From positions 21,021 to 85,020 of the forward strand of contig JAGBKI010000001.1 in assembly GCA_017933995.1 (NCBI GenBank): a DNA stretch of 64,000 bases. The letters are read 5' to 3'. The notes under the pieces are model-generated. The model did no database searches. It saw nothing but the letters and a program-made list of their open reading frames with translations, and was not told the origin of the DNA. This DNA is from Bacteroidaceae bacterium (GTDB lineage Bacteria > Bacteroidota > Bacteroidia > Bacteroidales > Bacteroidaceae). Numbering within the stretch: position 1 is the stretch's first letter; each line of letters opens with the position of its first letter. The position numbers and the translations under genes were made by a program. Positions 18,334 through 27,631 of this stretch are shown here, piece after piece.

Positions 18334-19755
18334 TCAGTTTATAGGTTCGGGATTTCTAATTACGGTTTCACGCCGCTCTTTCAACTCTGCGCCTATCTGC
18401 CGCATTTTCGCCGTCGTGAGGGGATAGAGGGCGAGGAAGAGGAGAGCGATGAGGCTGATGGCTGCGGGCAGCAGGCTCATCAGGAGGCGCAGGCCGGAGA
18501 GGGCCTCGGGCGTCTGCACGGCGTTCTCGGCGGTGTTGTAGCCGACGGAGGCGAGAAGCCACAGCACGGCTGCGCTGCCGAAAGCACCACCGAACTTCTG
18601 TGCCATAGAGGACGAGGAGAAGATGAGGCCGGTGGACGACGTGCCGAAGCGGTGCTCGGCGTAGTCGCTGATGTCGGCGTACATCGACCAGGCGAGCGGC
18701 GAGACGACGCCCGTCAGTATGCACACCAGCACCTGCAGGGCCAGCATCGCCCAGTAGCCCCCGGCGGTGGCGGGGATGAAGTAGAAGGCGGCGTTGAGCG
18801 GCACGAGCAGCACAAGCGACCACCCGAAGGTGCTCTTCTTGCCCAGCAACCGCGTGAGCGGCGTGGCGGCGGCCACACCGGGCAGGTTGGCCACCTCGCC
18901 CACAAGGAAGAACACGCCGGAGGTGAAAAGGAACGTCACGCCGAGGAAAGCCAGTTGCGCCTCCGTGCCCACCACGTCCTTGAAGAAATAGGGGATGGTG
19001 GTGTAGCGCGCGGCGTTCATCAGGTTGAAGAACAGCACGGTGGCGAGCAATATCCACCAGGGGCCGTTGCGGAAGAGCGAGGCGAGGTCGGCGCCCACGT
19101 CGCCCTTAGGCGCGGTCTTCACCCGCTCGCGCGTCAGAGAGAAGGTGAGCAGGAACAGCACGAGGCAGACGGCGGCCACGACGCCCATGGCCAGCTGCCA
19201 CGAGTGCGCGTCGTAGGGGTATTCGCCGTGCAGCCCCTGGGCGGCATTCATCCAGCCCAGCAACGGCTCCCACGCGCCCAGCACGATGAACGAGCCGATG
19301 TAGGCGAAGAACATGCGGTAGCTCGAAAAGACGGTCTTCTCGTCGGCGTCGTCGGTCATCACGCCGAGCAGCGAGCCGTAGGGCACGTTGATGGCGGTGT
19401 AGACGGTCATCATCAGGATGTAGGTGGCAAAGGCCCATACGGCCTTGCCGTTGGCGTTGAGGTCGGGCGTGGTGAGCAGCAGCACGCCGCACAGGGCGAA
19501 GGGCACGGCCATGTAAAGCAGCCAGGGGCGGTACTTGCCCCATCGCGTCTGCGTGCGGTCGGCCAGCATCCCCATCACGGGGTCGCTCACGGCGTCCCAA
19601 AGTTTCGTCACGAGGAACAGCACTGCGCCCAGTTCGAGCGGCAGGCCGAACACGTTGGTGTAGAAAAAGGGCAGGTAGGCCGAGAATATCTTCCAGAACA
19701 TCGACGAGGCCATGTCGCCGAAGCCGTAACCGATTTTTTCGCTGAGTTTTGCCAT
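18334..19755 (-). CDS. GPH-family glycoside/pentoside/hexuronide cation symporter
   Basis: This 473-residue, twelve-span inner membrane protein belongs to the MFS_2/GPH group. The N-terminus (EKIGYGFGDMASSMFWKIF) is characteristic, followed by LWDAVSDPVMGMLADRTQ near residue 50, with the conserved D-P-x-x-G-x-x-x-D-R loop, and KYRPWLLYMAVPFALCG. These carriers import sugars such as melibiose, xylosides or glucuronides with sodium or protons. The substrate is not evident. The region after its start codon on the upstream side (about 19756-19800) carries a G-rich 7- to 8-bp repeat. The last codons overlap an octad-like sequence. Confidence 0.9.
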   Translation of the reverse strand: MAKLSEKIGYGFGDMASSMFWKIFSAYLPFFYTNVFGLPLELGAVLFLVTKLWDAVSDPVMGMLADRTQTRWGKYRPWLLYMAVPFALCGVLLLTTPDLNANGKAVWAFATYILMMTVYTAINVPYGSLLGVMTDDADEKTVFSSYRMFFAYIGSFIVLGAWEPLLGWMNAAQGLHGEYPYDAHSWQLAMGVVAAVCLVLFLLTFSLTRERVKTAPKGDVGADLASLFRNGPWWILLATVLFFNLMNAARYTTIPYFFKDVVGTEAQLAFLGVTFLFTSGVFFLVGEVANLPGVAAATPLTRLLGKKSTFGWSLVLLVPLNAAFYFIPATAGGYWAMLALQVLVCILTGVVSPLAWSMYADISDYAEHRFGTSSTGLIFSSSSMAQKFGGAFGSAAVLWLLASVGYNTAENAVQTPEALSGLRLLMSLLPAAISLIALLFLALYPLTTAKMRQIGAELKERRETVIRNPEPIN

Positions 19756-19916
19756 AATTGGGGTGGGGGAGTGGGGAATTAGGATTTGGGAGTGGGGGAT
19801 TTAGGAACAGGGCGGGCAACCGCCACGGCCGCGAAAGTAAGCAAAATCCCCCGCTTCTCCCGCACAGGTCGTGCTTTTTTCGCGTGGGAGAGTGGGGGCT
19901 ACAAAGGTTTGGGTAC

Positions 19917-19987
19917 AAGGTTTAAGAAGTTTAATCCCTACGACAGGAGTGTTTTACTCGCCGCAGGGATTAAGCCTCTTAAACCTT
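19917..19987. terminator. 23-bp imperfect inverted repeat after the beta-helix gene
   Basis: Arms 19917-19939 and 19965-19987 pair with two mismatches around a 25-nt loop. The hairpin begins 8 bp beyond the stop of the Cthe_2159-like gene (minus strand) and is well placed to terminate its transcript. Confidence 0.65.
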
Positions 19988-19995
19988 ATAAAACA

Positions 19996-22932
19996 TTATT
20001 TCGCCGTTGCGCTGATGACGCTGGTCGTGCCCTTGAGGCTGCTGCCGAGGTAGAGGCCGTGCCAGGCGGTGGTGGCGTCGGTGGGCGCGGTGGTGCCGGA
20101 CTTCACGGTGAACGCGCTGCCGCTGGTCATGCCCTTGGCGGTGATGAGCGAGAGCGTGCTGCTGACGCTGGCCTCGGGCTTGAAGGTGACAAGGTTGTTG
20201 CCGCTGGCGTCGGCCACGGTGTAGTAGTAACTGCTGTTGTAGGTGATGCTGCCGGTGTAGAAGTAGTAGCCCTGCTTGGCACCCGAGATGGTGGAACTGC
20301 TGCTGCCTCCGCCCTGCGCGCCTCCGGCGCTGATGGCGATGCCGTTGCCGGTGATTTGGATGTAGCTGTTGTTGTCGCAGTCAAGACCCTCCTCGGGGCT
20401 GCCCTTGGTGGTGTAGGCGAAGACGGCTCCGTCGCCGATGGTGATGGCGCCCGTGCGCCCGGCGTTGCTGTCGACGGCGTCGTTGCCGTTGGAGTAGCAG
20501 ACGGTGGCGCCGCCGTTGAAGTATATGTTGCCGGAACTGTTGATGCAGTCGTCGTAGCAGAAGAGGTAGTGCTTGCCGCCCTCGATGTAGACGGTGGTCT
20601 TGGACTCCAGTCCCTCGGCGCCGTCGGTCGTGGTGGTGATGACGGTCTCGCCGCCGTAGAGCGTGGCGGTGCCCATCACCTTGATGGCCTTGGCCGAACT
20701 GCCGCCGCTGCTCTGCCCGCCGGGGCCTCCGCCCCAGCCGCCCCAGCCTCCGCCGGAGGAACTGCTGCTGCCGAAACTGCTGCCCGTGGTGCTGACGGTG
20801 AGCGTTGGGCCAGTGCCGTCGGTGAGACCCTGCGTGTAGGTGCCGCTCGACTTGATGCCCTTGCCGCCGCTGCCCGTCATCTTGATGGTGATGGTGCCGG
20901 CGTTGAGGGCTATCTTGGTGTCGGCCTTGATGCCCTTGGCGGTGTAGTTGTCGCTGCTGCCGCTCTGGCCCGCGCTGCTGCTGGTGATGCTGAGCGTGCC
21001 GCCGTCGGTGGTGACGTTGGTGGCGGAGATGCCGCGTATGGCCGCGCCAGTGGAGCAGTTGATGATGACGCTGCCGCCGCTCTGCACGTAGTCCACAGTC
21101 TTGATGCCCGCGCAATAGGAGGCGTCGCTGTTGATGACCTGCATACCGCCGGTGGGCGTGATGGTCAGGGTGCCGCCGCTGACGGTGGTCGTGCCCTTCG
21201 ACTTGATGCCCTTGCTCATCGTGCCGCTGTGGGCAATCGTGACGGTACCGGCGGCGATGGTGACGTCGCCCGTGGCCTTGATGCCAGCGGCGTTGTAGCC
21301 CGTGCCGTTGTCCTCGCTGACGTCGCTCGTGCCGCCGTAGGTGTTGGTGACGTTCGAGAGCGAGTAGGTGCGCGTGGTGCCGCTGGTGCTGTAGCTGCTG
21401 CTGATGGAGTAGTAGATGTCCTCGCCGCTGGTGGGGGCGGAGAAGGAGGCTGAGCGGATGGTGTAGGAGGTGCCGCGCTGGGTGTAGTTGGCGCTCTTGA
21501 AGTAGTAGGTGCCGCTGGTGGCGGAGCCGAAGTCGTAGTAGTAGAACGTCGTGGTGCTGTAGCCGGACGACTTGCTGACGGTGTTGGTGAGTTGTGCCAC
21601 CTGCGTGCCGTCGCTGCTGTAGAGGTAGACGGTGCTCCACACGCTGCTCGTGCCGCCGCCGGGGCCTCCCCATCCGCCGCCTCCCGTGCTGGGCAGGCTG
21701 ACGTAGACGCGGTAGGACTTGGCGGTTTCGCTGCCCGATCCGCTGCCGGCGGTCTCGGCGGTGCCGCCCGCGCCGTTGGCGGTGATGTCGACGGAGGTGG
21801 TGGCGTCGGCCTCGTTGATGGTGATAGTGCCGTCGGCGCGAAGGCCACGTCCGCCCTCGGCAGTGCTCTTCACGGTGACGGTGCCGCCGCTGATGACGAT
21901 GTCGGCATCGGAGCGGATGGCCGAGGGATAACTGATGTCGTCGTCCTCGACGGTGATGCTGCCGCTCTGCGTCACATTGACAGTGCCGCCCTGAATCTCG
22001 ATGTTGCCGTCGGACTTGAGTCCCTTGGCGGCGTCGGTGGCGGTGGTGACGGTGAGCGTGCCGGCGGTGACGGTGAGCAGGCCGGTGTTGTCCTCGTCAT
22101 CCTCCACGTTGCCGTTGTCGTCGGTGTCGAGTTCCACCTGTAGACCGTCGTCGCCCGTGCCGCTGATGGTGACGGTGCCGCCGCGCTGCTCGTAGTACTG
22201 GCCGATGTGCATACCGTCGCCCACGGCACCGTTGACAACGATGCTGCCCGTGAAACTCTTTTTGAGCAGGAAGTACTCGTTACCCTTGATGGCGTGGCCG
22301 GTGAGGCCGGTGACGGTGAGCGTGCCGTCGCCCTTCACCTCGGTGTGGCCCTTGATGTGGAGGGCGGCTTTCTGTGTGCCACCGGCGGCGTCGCAGAGCG
22401 TGTTGGTGCCGCTGATGGTGAGGTTGATGCGCTTGCCGTCCTTGATGTGCACGGCGGGGCCGCCGCTGGCGTTGGTCAGCGTGAGGCCGTTCAGTTCGAC
22501 GGTGGCCTTGTACTCGCCGTCCATCACGAACTGTCCGTCGGTGCTCGTACCGCTCAGGGCGTAGGTGATTTCGCCCACGCTGGCGTCGAGCAACAGGCTC
22601 TGCTCAATGCTGACAAACGCACCGCTGACGGTGGTCTCGACGTACTGCGCCACGTTGCCGGCCACATAGACTTTGGCCGACGTGCCGCTGTAGACGACGC
22701 TGACGGTGTTGTCGGTGACGGCGGTGTCGTCGATGTAGGCCGCCGTGATGTCGGTGAGGCTGAACGTGCGGCCCATCACGGTGAGTTGCGTGCCGCCCGT
22801 ATAGGTCATGTCGCCGGCCTGGGCGGCGGGGAACTGGTAGGTGACGTCGCCCGTACTGATGTTGAGCGTCTGCGCGCCGAGGCCGAGCGTGGCCAGAGCG
22901 CATATATATAATACGGAGAACAAGCGTTTCAT
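19996..22932 (-). CDS. Secreted Cthe_2159-type beta-helix carbohydrate-binding protein
   Basis: This 978-residue protein has a signal peptide (MKRLFSVLYICALATLGLGA) and long runs of short repeats of the form G-x-L-T-V/I-T, as in right-handed parallel beta-helices of the Cthe_2159 (former DUF4353) family, which bind acidic polysaccharides. Examples are GIKATGDVTIAAGTVTIAHS and GIKSKGTTTVSGGTLTITP. Acidic DDGLQVELDTDDNGNVEDDE suggests calcium binding. Two Gly/Trp-rich inserts occur near residues 414-428 and 725-742. Its ATG overlaps the stop of the upstream small secreted gene by four bases. Cthe_2159-type proteins commonly occur beside CotH kinases, and here a CotH gene is divergent. Confidence 0.85.
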   Translation of the reverse strand: MKRLFSVLYICALATLGLGAQTLNISTGDVTYQFPAAQAGDMTYTGGTQLTVMGRTFSLTDITAAYIDDTAVTDNTVSVVYSGTSAKVYVAGNVAQYVETTVSGAFVSIEQSLLLDASVGEITYALSGTSTDGQFVMDGEYKATVELNGLTLTNASGGPAVHIKDGKRINLTISGTNTLCDAAGGTQKAALHIKGHTEVKGDGTLTVTGLTGHAIKGNEYFLLKKSFTGSIVVNGAVGDGMHIGQYYEQRGGTVTISGTGDDGLQVELDTDDNGNVEDDEDNTGLLTVTAGTLTVTTATDAAKGLKSDGNIEIQGGTVNVTQSGSITVEDDDISYPSAIRSDADIVISGGTVTVKSTAEGGRGLRADGTITINEADATTSVDITANGAGGTAETAGSGSGSETAKSYRVYVSLPSTGGGGWGGPGGGTSSVWSTVYLYSSDGTQVAQLTNTVSKSSGYSTTTFYYYDFGSATSGTYYFKSANYTQRGTSYTIRSASFSAPTSGEDIYYSISSSYSTSGTTRTYSLSNVTNTYGGTSDVSEDNGTGYNAAGIKATGDVTIAAGTVTIAHSGTMSKGIKSKGTTTVSGGTLTITPTGGMQVINSDASYCAGIKTVDYVQSGGSVIINCSTGAAIRGISATNVTTDGGTLSITSSSAGQSGSSDNYTAKGIKADTKIALNAGTITIKMTGSGGKGIKSSGTYTQGLTDGTGPTLTVSTTGSSFGSSSSSGGGWGGWGGGPGGQSSGGSSAKAIKVMGTATLYGGETVITTTTDGAEGLESKTTVYIEGGKHYLFCYDDCINSSGNIYFNGGATVCYSNGNDAVDSNAGRTGAITIGDGAVFAYTTKGSPEEGLDCDNNSYIQITGNGIAISAGGAQGGGSSSSTISGAKQGYYFYTGSITYNSSYYYTVADASGNNLVTFKPEASVSSTLSLITAKGMTSGSAFTVKSGTTAPTDATTAWHGLYLGSSLKGTTSVISATAK

Positions 22933-23348
22933 TCCACTTCAATTTTGAGGCTCACTGAGCCATGTTTCACAATGTAAATGCCCCCGCGCAGTGCGGCCTT
23001 GGCCTGACCCACGCTGCTGAAACGTCCCACGAGGAGGCCGCCCGTGGTGTAGACGTTCACGGCCTCGCCCCCTGCGGCAGCGGCCACGGCGTCGATGGCG
23101 GTCTGCACGTCCTCGGCGGTGGCGAAGCGCATCGTGCTGAGGTCGGTCAGTGCGAACGTCTGTGTGCCGTCGCTATTGGTTGCGGTGAGCGTGGTGGAGG
23201 AGTAGGCGATCGTCAGCCCGTCGACGGCAAGCACAGCCTGCTCGCCTGCGGCTGTGACCACGAGGTAGGGATAGTCGTAGCCGTCCGCCGCTTTCGCGCC
23301 CGTCGTAGTGACCAGCGCAAGCGCAAGGATTGCAAGAAACTTTCTCAT
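22929..23348 (-). CDS. Small secreted protein with sorting-domain-like C-terminus
   Basis: This 139-residue protein starts at ATG 23348, which begins a good signal peptide (MRKFLAILALALVTTTGAKA). The middle has YDYPYLVVTAAGEQAVLAV and SDGTQTFALTDLSTMRF, a beta-rich pattern common at the ends of Bacteroidota surface proteins. The C-terminus (EAVNVYTTGGLLVGRF then GGIYIVKHGSVSLKIEVE) resembles the type IX secretion sorting domain. It forms a four-base overlapping operon with the beta-helix protein, so the two are probably exported together. No enzymatic motif is present. Confidence 0.8.
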   Translation of the reverse strand: MRKFLAILALALVTTTGAKAADGYDYPYLVVTAAGEQAVLAVDGLTIAYSSTTLTATNSDGTQTFALTDLSTMRFATAEDVQTAIDAVAAAAGGEAVNVYTTGGLLVGRFSSVGQAKAALRGGIYIVKHGSVSLKIEVE

Positions 23349-23809
23349 AATATTTCTTTTCAAAAGGTTTGTTTCAGTATGTGAGCCAGCGTTTCCGTCT
23401 GTAGCGTGTTTCGTTGTCTTTTCAAGGCGCAAAAGTAGTGTAAACTCCTTGTAATGCAAGAGATATGCGCTTCTTCTGTTATTATAGGCGCGAAAAAGCA
23501 AACTTTTTTAGCAGTTTTCAAAATAGCCGATAGGCAGCCGCTGGATGAAGAAGCAATTTTCGATTCCCCCACACCTATACACATGTTGCTCGCTGGATTA
23601 TGCTACAAACGTCAAAAAACGTAGCGTTTTTTCCTTGAAGCAGCCGAATTTACATAACAGCGCACCCGCCGGAACGCTTTTTTGCGTACTTTTGCCGCGT
23701 TTGGCGCGCGTATATATAATACGGTATAGGCGTGCGACTTTATATGACAACGTATTCCCAGAGAAAACACTTGCTAACCGCCGGGCTACACTCCCGGCAT
23801 CCTTTTCCT
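23349..23809. promoter_or_regulatory. 461-nt divergent intergenic region
   Basis: This A/T-rich interval separates the minus-strand small secreted gene from the plus-strand CotH gene. Besides the minus-strand promoter it contains TACTTTTG at 23687-23694 (plus-strand -7 type box) and the 14-mer tatatataatacgg at 23711-23724, which also occurs exactly in the signal-peptide codons of the beta-helix gene at 22903-22916. No small gene is evident. Confidence 0.5.
23430..23460 (-). promoter_or_regulatory. Bacteroides-type promoter for the small secreted/beta-helix operon
   Basis: On the minus strand a TTG-type -33 element is followed, 19 nt later, by TACTTTTG, a match to the -7 consensus TAnnTTTG. 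It lies about 80 nt before the start at 23348. Spacing and orientation fit the Bacteroidota housekeeping promoter. Confidence 0.6.
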
Positions 23810-26800
23810 ATGAGAAAGACACTTTGCGCCCTGCTGCTCCTTTTCGCTTTCGCAGCGGGGCTTGGCGCCCAGACATTCCAGACGGGTACGGCCTACTACT
23901 TCGTCAGCGAGTACTTCGGCGAGGGCTATATGGGCCTGGGCAGCTACCACGGCGTGACGCCCGAAATCTACCACACCGAGAGCGGCTCGTTCGCCACGGC
24001 CGACGACGCCGCGTGGTACGTCGAGAAAAGCGGCACGGGCTATACCATCCAAAGCGCGGCCACGGGGCAGTACCTGGCCTATACCACCACGCGCGACGGC
24101 AACCGCATCAAGTACCTTGAACTGGTCGACGCCGTGACCGACAACAACGGGCGCTGGACGTTCGCCTACGACAGCCAGTACGACTGCTACACCATCCAGA
24201 ACGTGGCCGACAACACCCAGTGGTTCAACGTGCGCACCGACGGCACCAACCTCGTGGGCACCTACAACGCACACTACGACGGCGGCTCCGTCAACGAGCA
24301 GTTCAAGATTTACACCAAGGACGGCCAGAGCATCAGCGGCAACTCGTCCACCGACCCCGTGGACAACACCGTCAAGACCGAGGCCGAGAGCCTGCTGGCC
24401 GCCAACATCTGGGGCTTGCAGGAACTCTACGGCGTGACGGACGCCTCCAAGATTGACTGCCACCTCAGCGACGCGCTGGAGGGCAACATTCCCGCGCTCA
24501 TCGACAACGACTACTCCACGTTCCACCACAGCGACTGGCACGGCACGACGAGCGACGCGCACTATATGGTCTACGAACTCGCCGCCTCCACCCGGGCCAT
24601 CCGCTTCTACATCAAGCAGCGCAACTCCGCCAATCCCGGCCGTCCGCTCGACATCACCGTGGCTGGCTCGAACAACGGTGTGGACTTCACCGACGTGGCC
24701 GAACTGACCGGCCTGACGTGGGACGGTACGCCGCTCGATATGTATTCGCCCCTCGTGCAGGGCGCGGAAGCCTATAAGTACTGGCGCTTCACGGTCTACC
24801 GCACCAACAGCACCAGCTACACCACCGTCGGCGACCAAAACCACTGGTTCTGCGCCTCGGAGTGGTACGTGATGCCCGCCAACACGCTGGTCGACAACTT
24901 CTTCGCTGCCGCAGGCCAGTTGCGCGCCGCCACCAGCGAGGCCGACATCCAGGCCGCAGCCGAGGCCGTGAGCGCAGCCGCCGCAGCCGTGCAGGGCGAG
25001 ATGGGCAACGAACTCGTCAAGGTGACCTACCAGCTGTGGGAGGACGGCAAACTCATCAACACCGTCGAGACCTATCAGCCCAAGAACAGCGCGGTGGCCG
25101 TGCCGGCCGCCTTCACGCAGAACGCCACGGGCTACTTCTTCACCACCGAGGGTACCATCGGTGAGGAGGACTGCACCATCGTCGTGACGCGCATCAAGGG
25201 CGACGGCGAACTTTCCGCCTACCTGCTCGGCCTCCAGTTTAACCGCAAGAAGCCCGTCTACGACGAGAAGAACAGCCGCTACCTCTTCACCCTGCCCGAA
25301 TCGCTGCGCGGCGGCGACAAGACGTTCACCGCCCTGGTGAACTTCACCGCCCGGCAGGACGGCATCAGTGTGCGTATTAACGGCAGCAGCGCCGCCGACG
25401 GAGAGGAACTCACCATCGACGACGTGCAGGGCGGCGAGGCATACACCCTCGAAGTACTCAAGGACGGCACACCTGTCAGCGGCGTTACACTCGTCTTCAC
25501 CTACCTGCCCATCGTCGAGGTGAACGTGGCCAGCTGCAACAGCAGCACCTATACCCAGGGCACGTTCCACGTCCTCGACGGCGACCTCGACGAGGACGAC
25601 GCCGTCTACACCGCTAAGTTCAAGTATCGTGGCGCCACGGCCAGCCATTACGACAAGAAGGCATACGCCGTCAAGATGATTACCGCCGACGGCAGCAAGA
25701 TTGACCGCACCTTCCTCGGTATGCGCACCGACAACAGTTGGATTCTCGACGCCATGGCCATCGACAAGGCCGACATGCGCAACCGTGTCAGCACCGACCT
25801 CTGGAACGACTTCTCGCACGCGCCCTACCACGCGCAGTTCGAGAGCAAGCCCGTCTACACCGGCACCCACGGACGTTTCGTCGAGATGTTCCTCAACGGC
25901 GAGTACCGCGGCCTCTACTGCTTCACCGAGAAACTCGACCGCAAGCAGCTGCGCCTCGAACAGTTCGACACCGACGCCCTGACCGGCGAGCAGACCGTGC
26001 GCGGCACGCTCTACAAAACCACCTCGTGGGGCTACGAAGTCTTTATGGGCCACAACAACGACACGCAGTCCTATCCCCGCACCGCCCCCACGGCCTACGA
26101 CAACTACGCCAAGCAGGAGACCTGGTGCAGCTATGAGGTGAAATATCCCGACTACGAGAGCGAACCCATCGACTGGGCACCCCTGTGGCGCGCCGTAAAC
26201 GTCGTGGCCGCTGGCAGCGACCAGGTGTTCGCCGACAGTTTCAACATCTACTTCGACCGCCCCGTCGTCACCGACTATTACCTCTTCATCGAACTGATGC
26301 TTGCCACCGACAACCACGGCAAGAACATGTTCTACTACAACTACGACACCAACCCCGGCGCCAAGAAACTCGCCAAGGGCTATAACGACCAGCGCAAACT
26401 CGGCATCGCTGTGTGGGACCTCGACGGCACCTGGGGACGCCGCTGGGACGGCACCAACACCTGGACCACCCAGGAGTGGAACTCCACCGGCGGCGGTGGA
26501 GGCGGCGGCTGGGGAGGTGGCGGCTGGGGCGGCTGGACCACCGTCACCCACGGCTGCGGAGCCGAGCAGGACTTCGACGACTTCCTCTGGGAGAATGAGC
26601 ACGGGCAACTCACCTACTTCACCCGCCTGCGCGAGAACACTGCCATGGGCTGGGAGGCCGAACTGACCAACCGCTACAAGGAACTGCGCCGCACCTGGTT
26701 CACGCCCGAGTCGCTCTGCGCCCGCTTCACGGACTACCTCGCCCTCTTCAACGAGAGCGGTGCCGCCGCCCGCGAGGAAAGCACCTGGACGAGCTACCAC

Positions 26801-27496
26801 AGCAGCATCAGCATCAGTGGCGACGTCGACTACATCACCGACTGGATACGCACCCGTGTGGCCTACCTCGACAAATCCTACGGTTTCAGCGAGGGTACGG
26901 CGTCCTTCAGCGTAGACGCAGCGGGCTATGCCGCCTACTACAACAGCCGTGCGTTCCAAGTACCCGACGGCCTCGTGGCCGGCATCGTCACCGCCGCGAC
27001 TGCCGACAGCCTTTCCATCGACTACCGCTACGGCGCAGGCGAAGTGGTGCCCGCCGGCACCGCCGTCATCCTCTTCGGCGCGGCAGGCAGCTACACCGTG
27101 CGCACCTTCGCCGCCCTCGACGGCGAGACGGCAGCCGAGGGCAACCTGCTGCGCGGCGCCGACAGCCGTGCGCGCACCACCGGCGGCACGTACTATTTCA
27201 AACTTTCGCAGACCGCCGACGACGAGCAGGTGGGCTTCTACTCGCAGACCGCCGCCCACGGTGCCTTCTACGCCCCCGCCCACGAGGCTTACCTCGCCCT
27301 CACCGCCGACGTCAGCACCGACTTCATCCCCCTGAACCTCAGCGTCGAGACCGCCATCAGCGACGTCACCCTCGACACGCTCGGCGCCCTCACCGGCACC
27401 GCTGTCTTCGACCTCCAGGGCCGCCGCGTCGCCCAGCCCCTTCCCGGAGGCGTCTACATCGTCGGCGGGAAGAAAGTAAGGATATCTCTTAAGTGA
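23810..27496 (+). CDS. Large secreted CotH-kinase protein with discoidin-like and C-terminal sorting-like domains
   Basis: This 1228-residue protein starts at ATG 23810 with a signal peptide (MRKTLCALLLLFAFAAGLGA). Residues about 20-185 look like a beta-trefoil (SGTGYTIQSAATGQYLAY, then YDCYTIQNVADNTQWFNV). Residues about 200-365 resemble a discoidin/F5-8 domain (IPALIDNDYSTFHHSDWHG). The CotH kinase region follows from about 575, with FVEMFLNGEYRGLYCFTEKL and AVWDLDGTWGRRWDG near 867, and is interrupted by a Gly/Trp-rich insert near 893-908. The C-terminus (TAVFDLQGRRVAQPLPGGVY) looks like a type IX sorting domain. It is divergent from the beta-helix operon, whose protein has similar Gly/Trp inserts. 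The frame is open upstream of 23810, but that part lacks signal-peptide character. Confidence 0.85.
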   Translation: MRKTLCALLLLFAFAAGLGAQTFQTGTAYYFVSEYFGEGYMGLGSYHGVTPEIYHTESGSFATADDAAWYVEKSGTGYTIQSAATGQYLAYTTTRDGNRIKYLELVDAVTDNNGRWTFAYDSQYDCYTIQNVADNTQWFNVRTDGTNLVGTYNAHYDGGSVNEQFKIYTKDGQSISGNSSTDPVDNTVKTEAESLLAANIWGLQELYGVTDASKIDCHLSDALEGNIPALIDNDYSTFHHSDWHGTTSDAHYMVYELAASTRAIRFYIKQRNSANPGRPLDITVAGSNNGVDFTDVAELTGLTWDGTPLDMYSPLVQGAEAYKYWRFTVYRTNSTSYTTVGDQNHWFCASEWYVMPANTLVDNFFAAAGQLRAATSEADIQAAAEAVSAAAAAVQGEMGNELVKVTYQLWEDGKLINTVETYQPKNSAVAVPAAFTQNATGYFFTTEGTIGEEDCTIVVTRIKGDGELSAYLLGLQFNRKKPVYDEKNSRYLFTLPESLRGGDKTFTALVNFTARQDGISVRINGSSAADGEELTIDDVQGGEAYTLEVLKDGTPVSGVTLVFTYLPIVEVNVASCNSSTYTQGTFHVLDGDLDEDDAVYTAKFKYRGATASHYDKKAYAVKMITADGSKIDRTFLGMRTDNSWILDAMAIDKADMRNRVSTDLWNDFSHAPYHAQFESKPVYTGTHGRFVEMFLNGEYRGLYCFTEKLDRKQLRLEQFDTDALTGEQTVRGTLYKTTSWGYEVFMGHNNDTQSYPRTAPTAYDNYAKQETWCSYEVKYPDYESEPIDWAPLWRAVNVVAAGSDQVFADSFNIYFDRPVVTDYYLFIELMLATDNHGKNMFYYNYDTNPGAKKLAKGYNDQRKLGIAVWDLDGTWGRRWDGTNTWTTQEWNSTGGGGGGGWGGGGWGGWTTVTHGCGAEQDFDDFLWENEHGQLTYFTRLRENTAMGWEAELTNRYKELRRTWFTPESLCARFTDYLALFNESGAAAREESTWTSYHSSISISGDVDYITDWIRTRVAYLDKSYGFSEGTASFSVDAAGYAAYYNSRAFQVPDGLVAGIVTAATADSLSIDYRYGAGEVVPAGTAVILFGAAGSYTVRTFAALDGETAAEGNLLRGADSRARTTGGTYYFKLSQTADDEQVGFYSQTAAHGAFYAPAHEAYLALTADVSTDFIPLNLSVETAISDVTLDTLGALTGTAVFDLQGRRVAQPLPGGVYIVGGKKVRISLK

Positions 27497-27591
27497 AAAA
27501 TTAAAAGTTAAAAGTGAAAAGTGGAGTTTGCGGCTTGCCCCTGCGCACAAACGTAACTACACTTTTCACTATTACTTTTTAACTTTTCACT
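27493..27591. repeat. Paired 7-bp arrays after the CotH stop and before the methyltransferase
   Basis: Heptads gtgaaaa, attaaaa, gttaaaa, gtgaaaa, gtggagt occupy 27493-27527 and contain the CotH stop codon. The complementary heptads ttttcac, tattact, ttttaac, ttttcac occupy 27563-27590. The two arms can pair. The right arm is part of a 32-bp direct repeat found again at 31601-31632, on the other side of the restriction-modification module. Confidence 0.85.
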
Positions 27592-27631
27592 CCAAGAACT
27601 TATCAATAAATAGATTAACTCATTTCTATTT

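Noticed and set aside
23786-27550. 1254-codon minus-strand open frame opposite the large CotH gene
   Set aside because: It is an antisense frame kept open by high-GC third positions. The plus strand has the signal peptide, CotH motifs and sorting-like end, and the antisense product has only low-complexity Val/Ala/Gly sequence.
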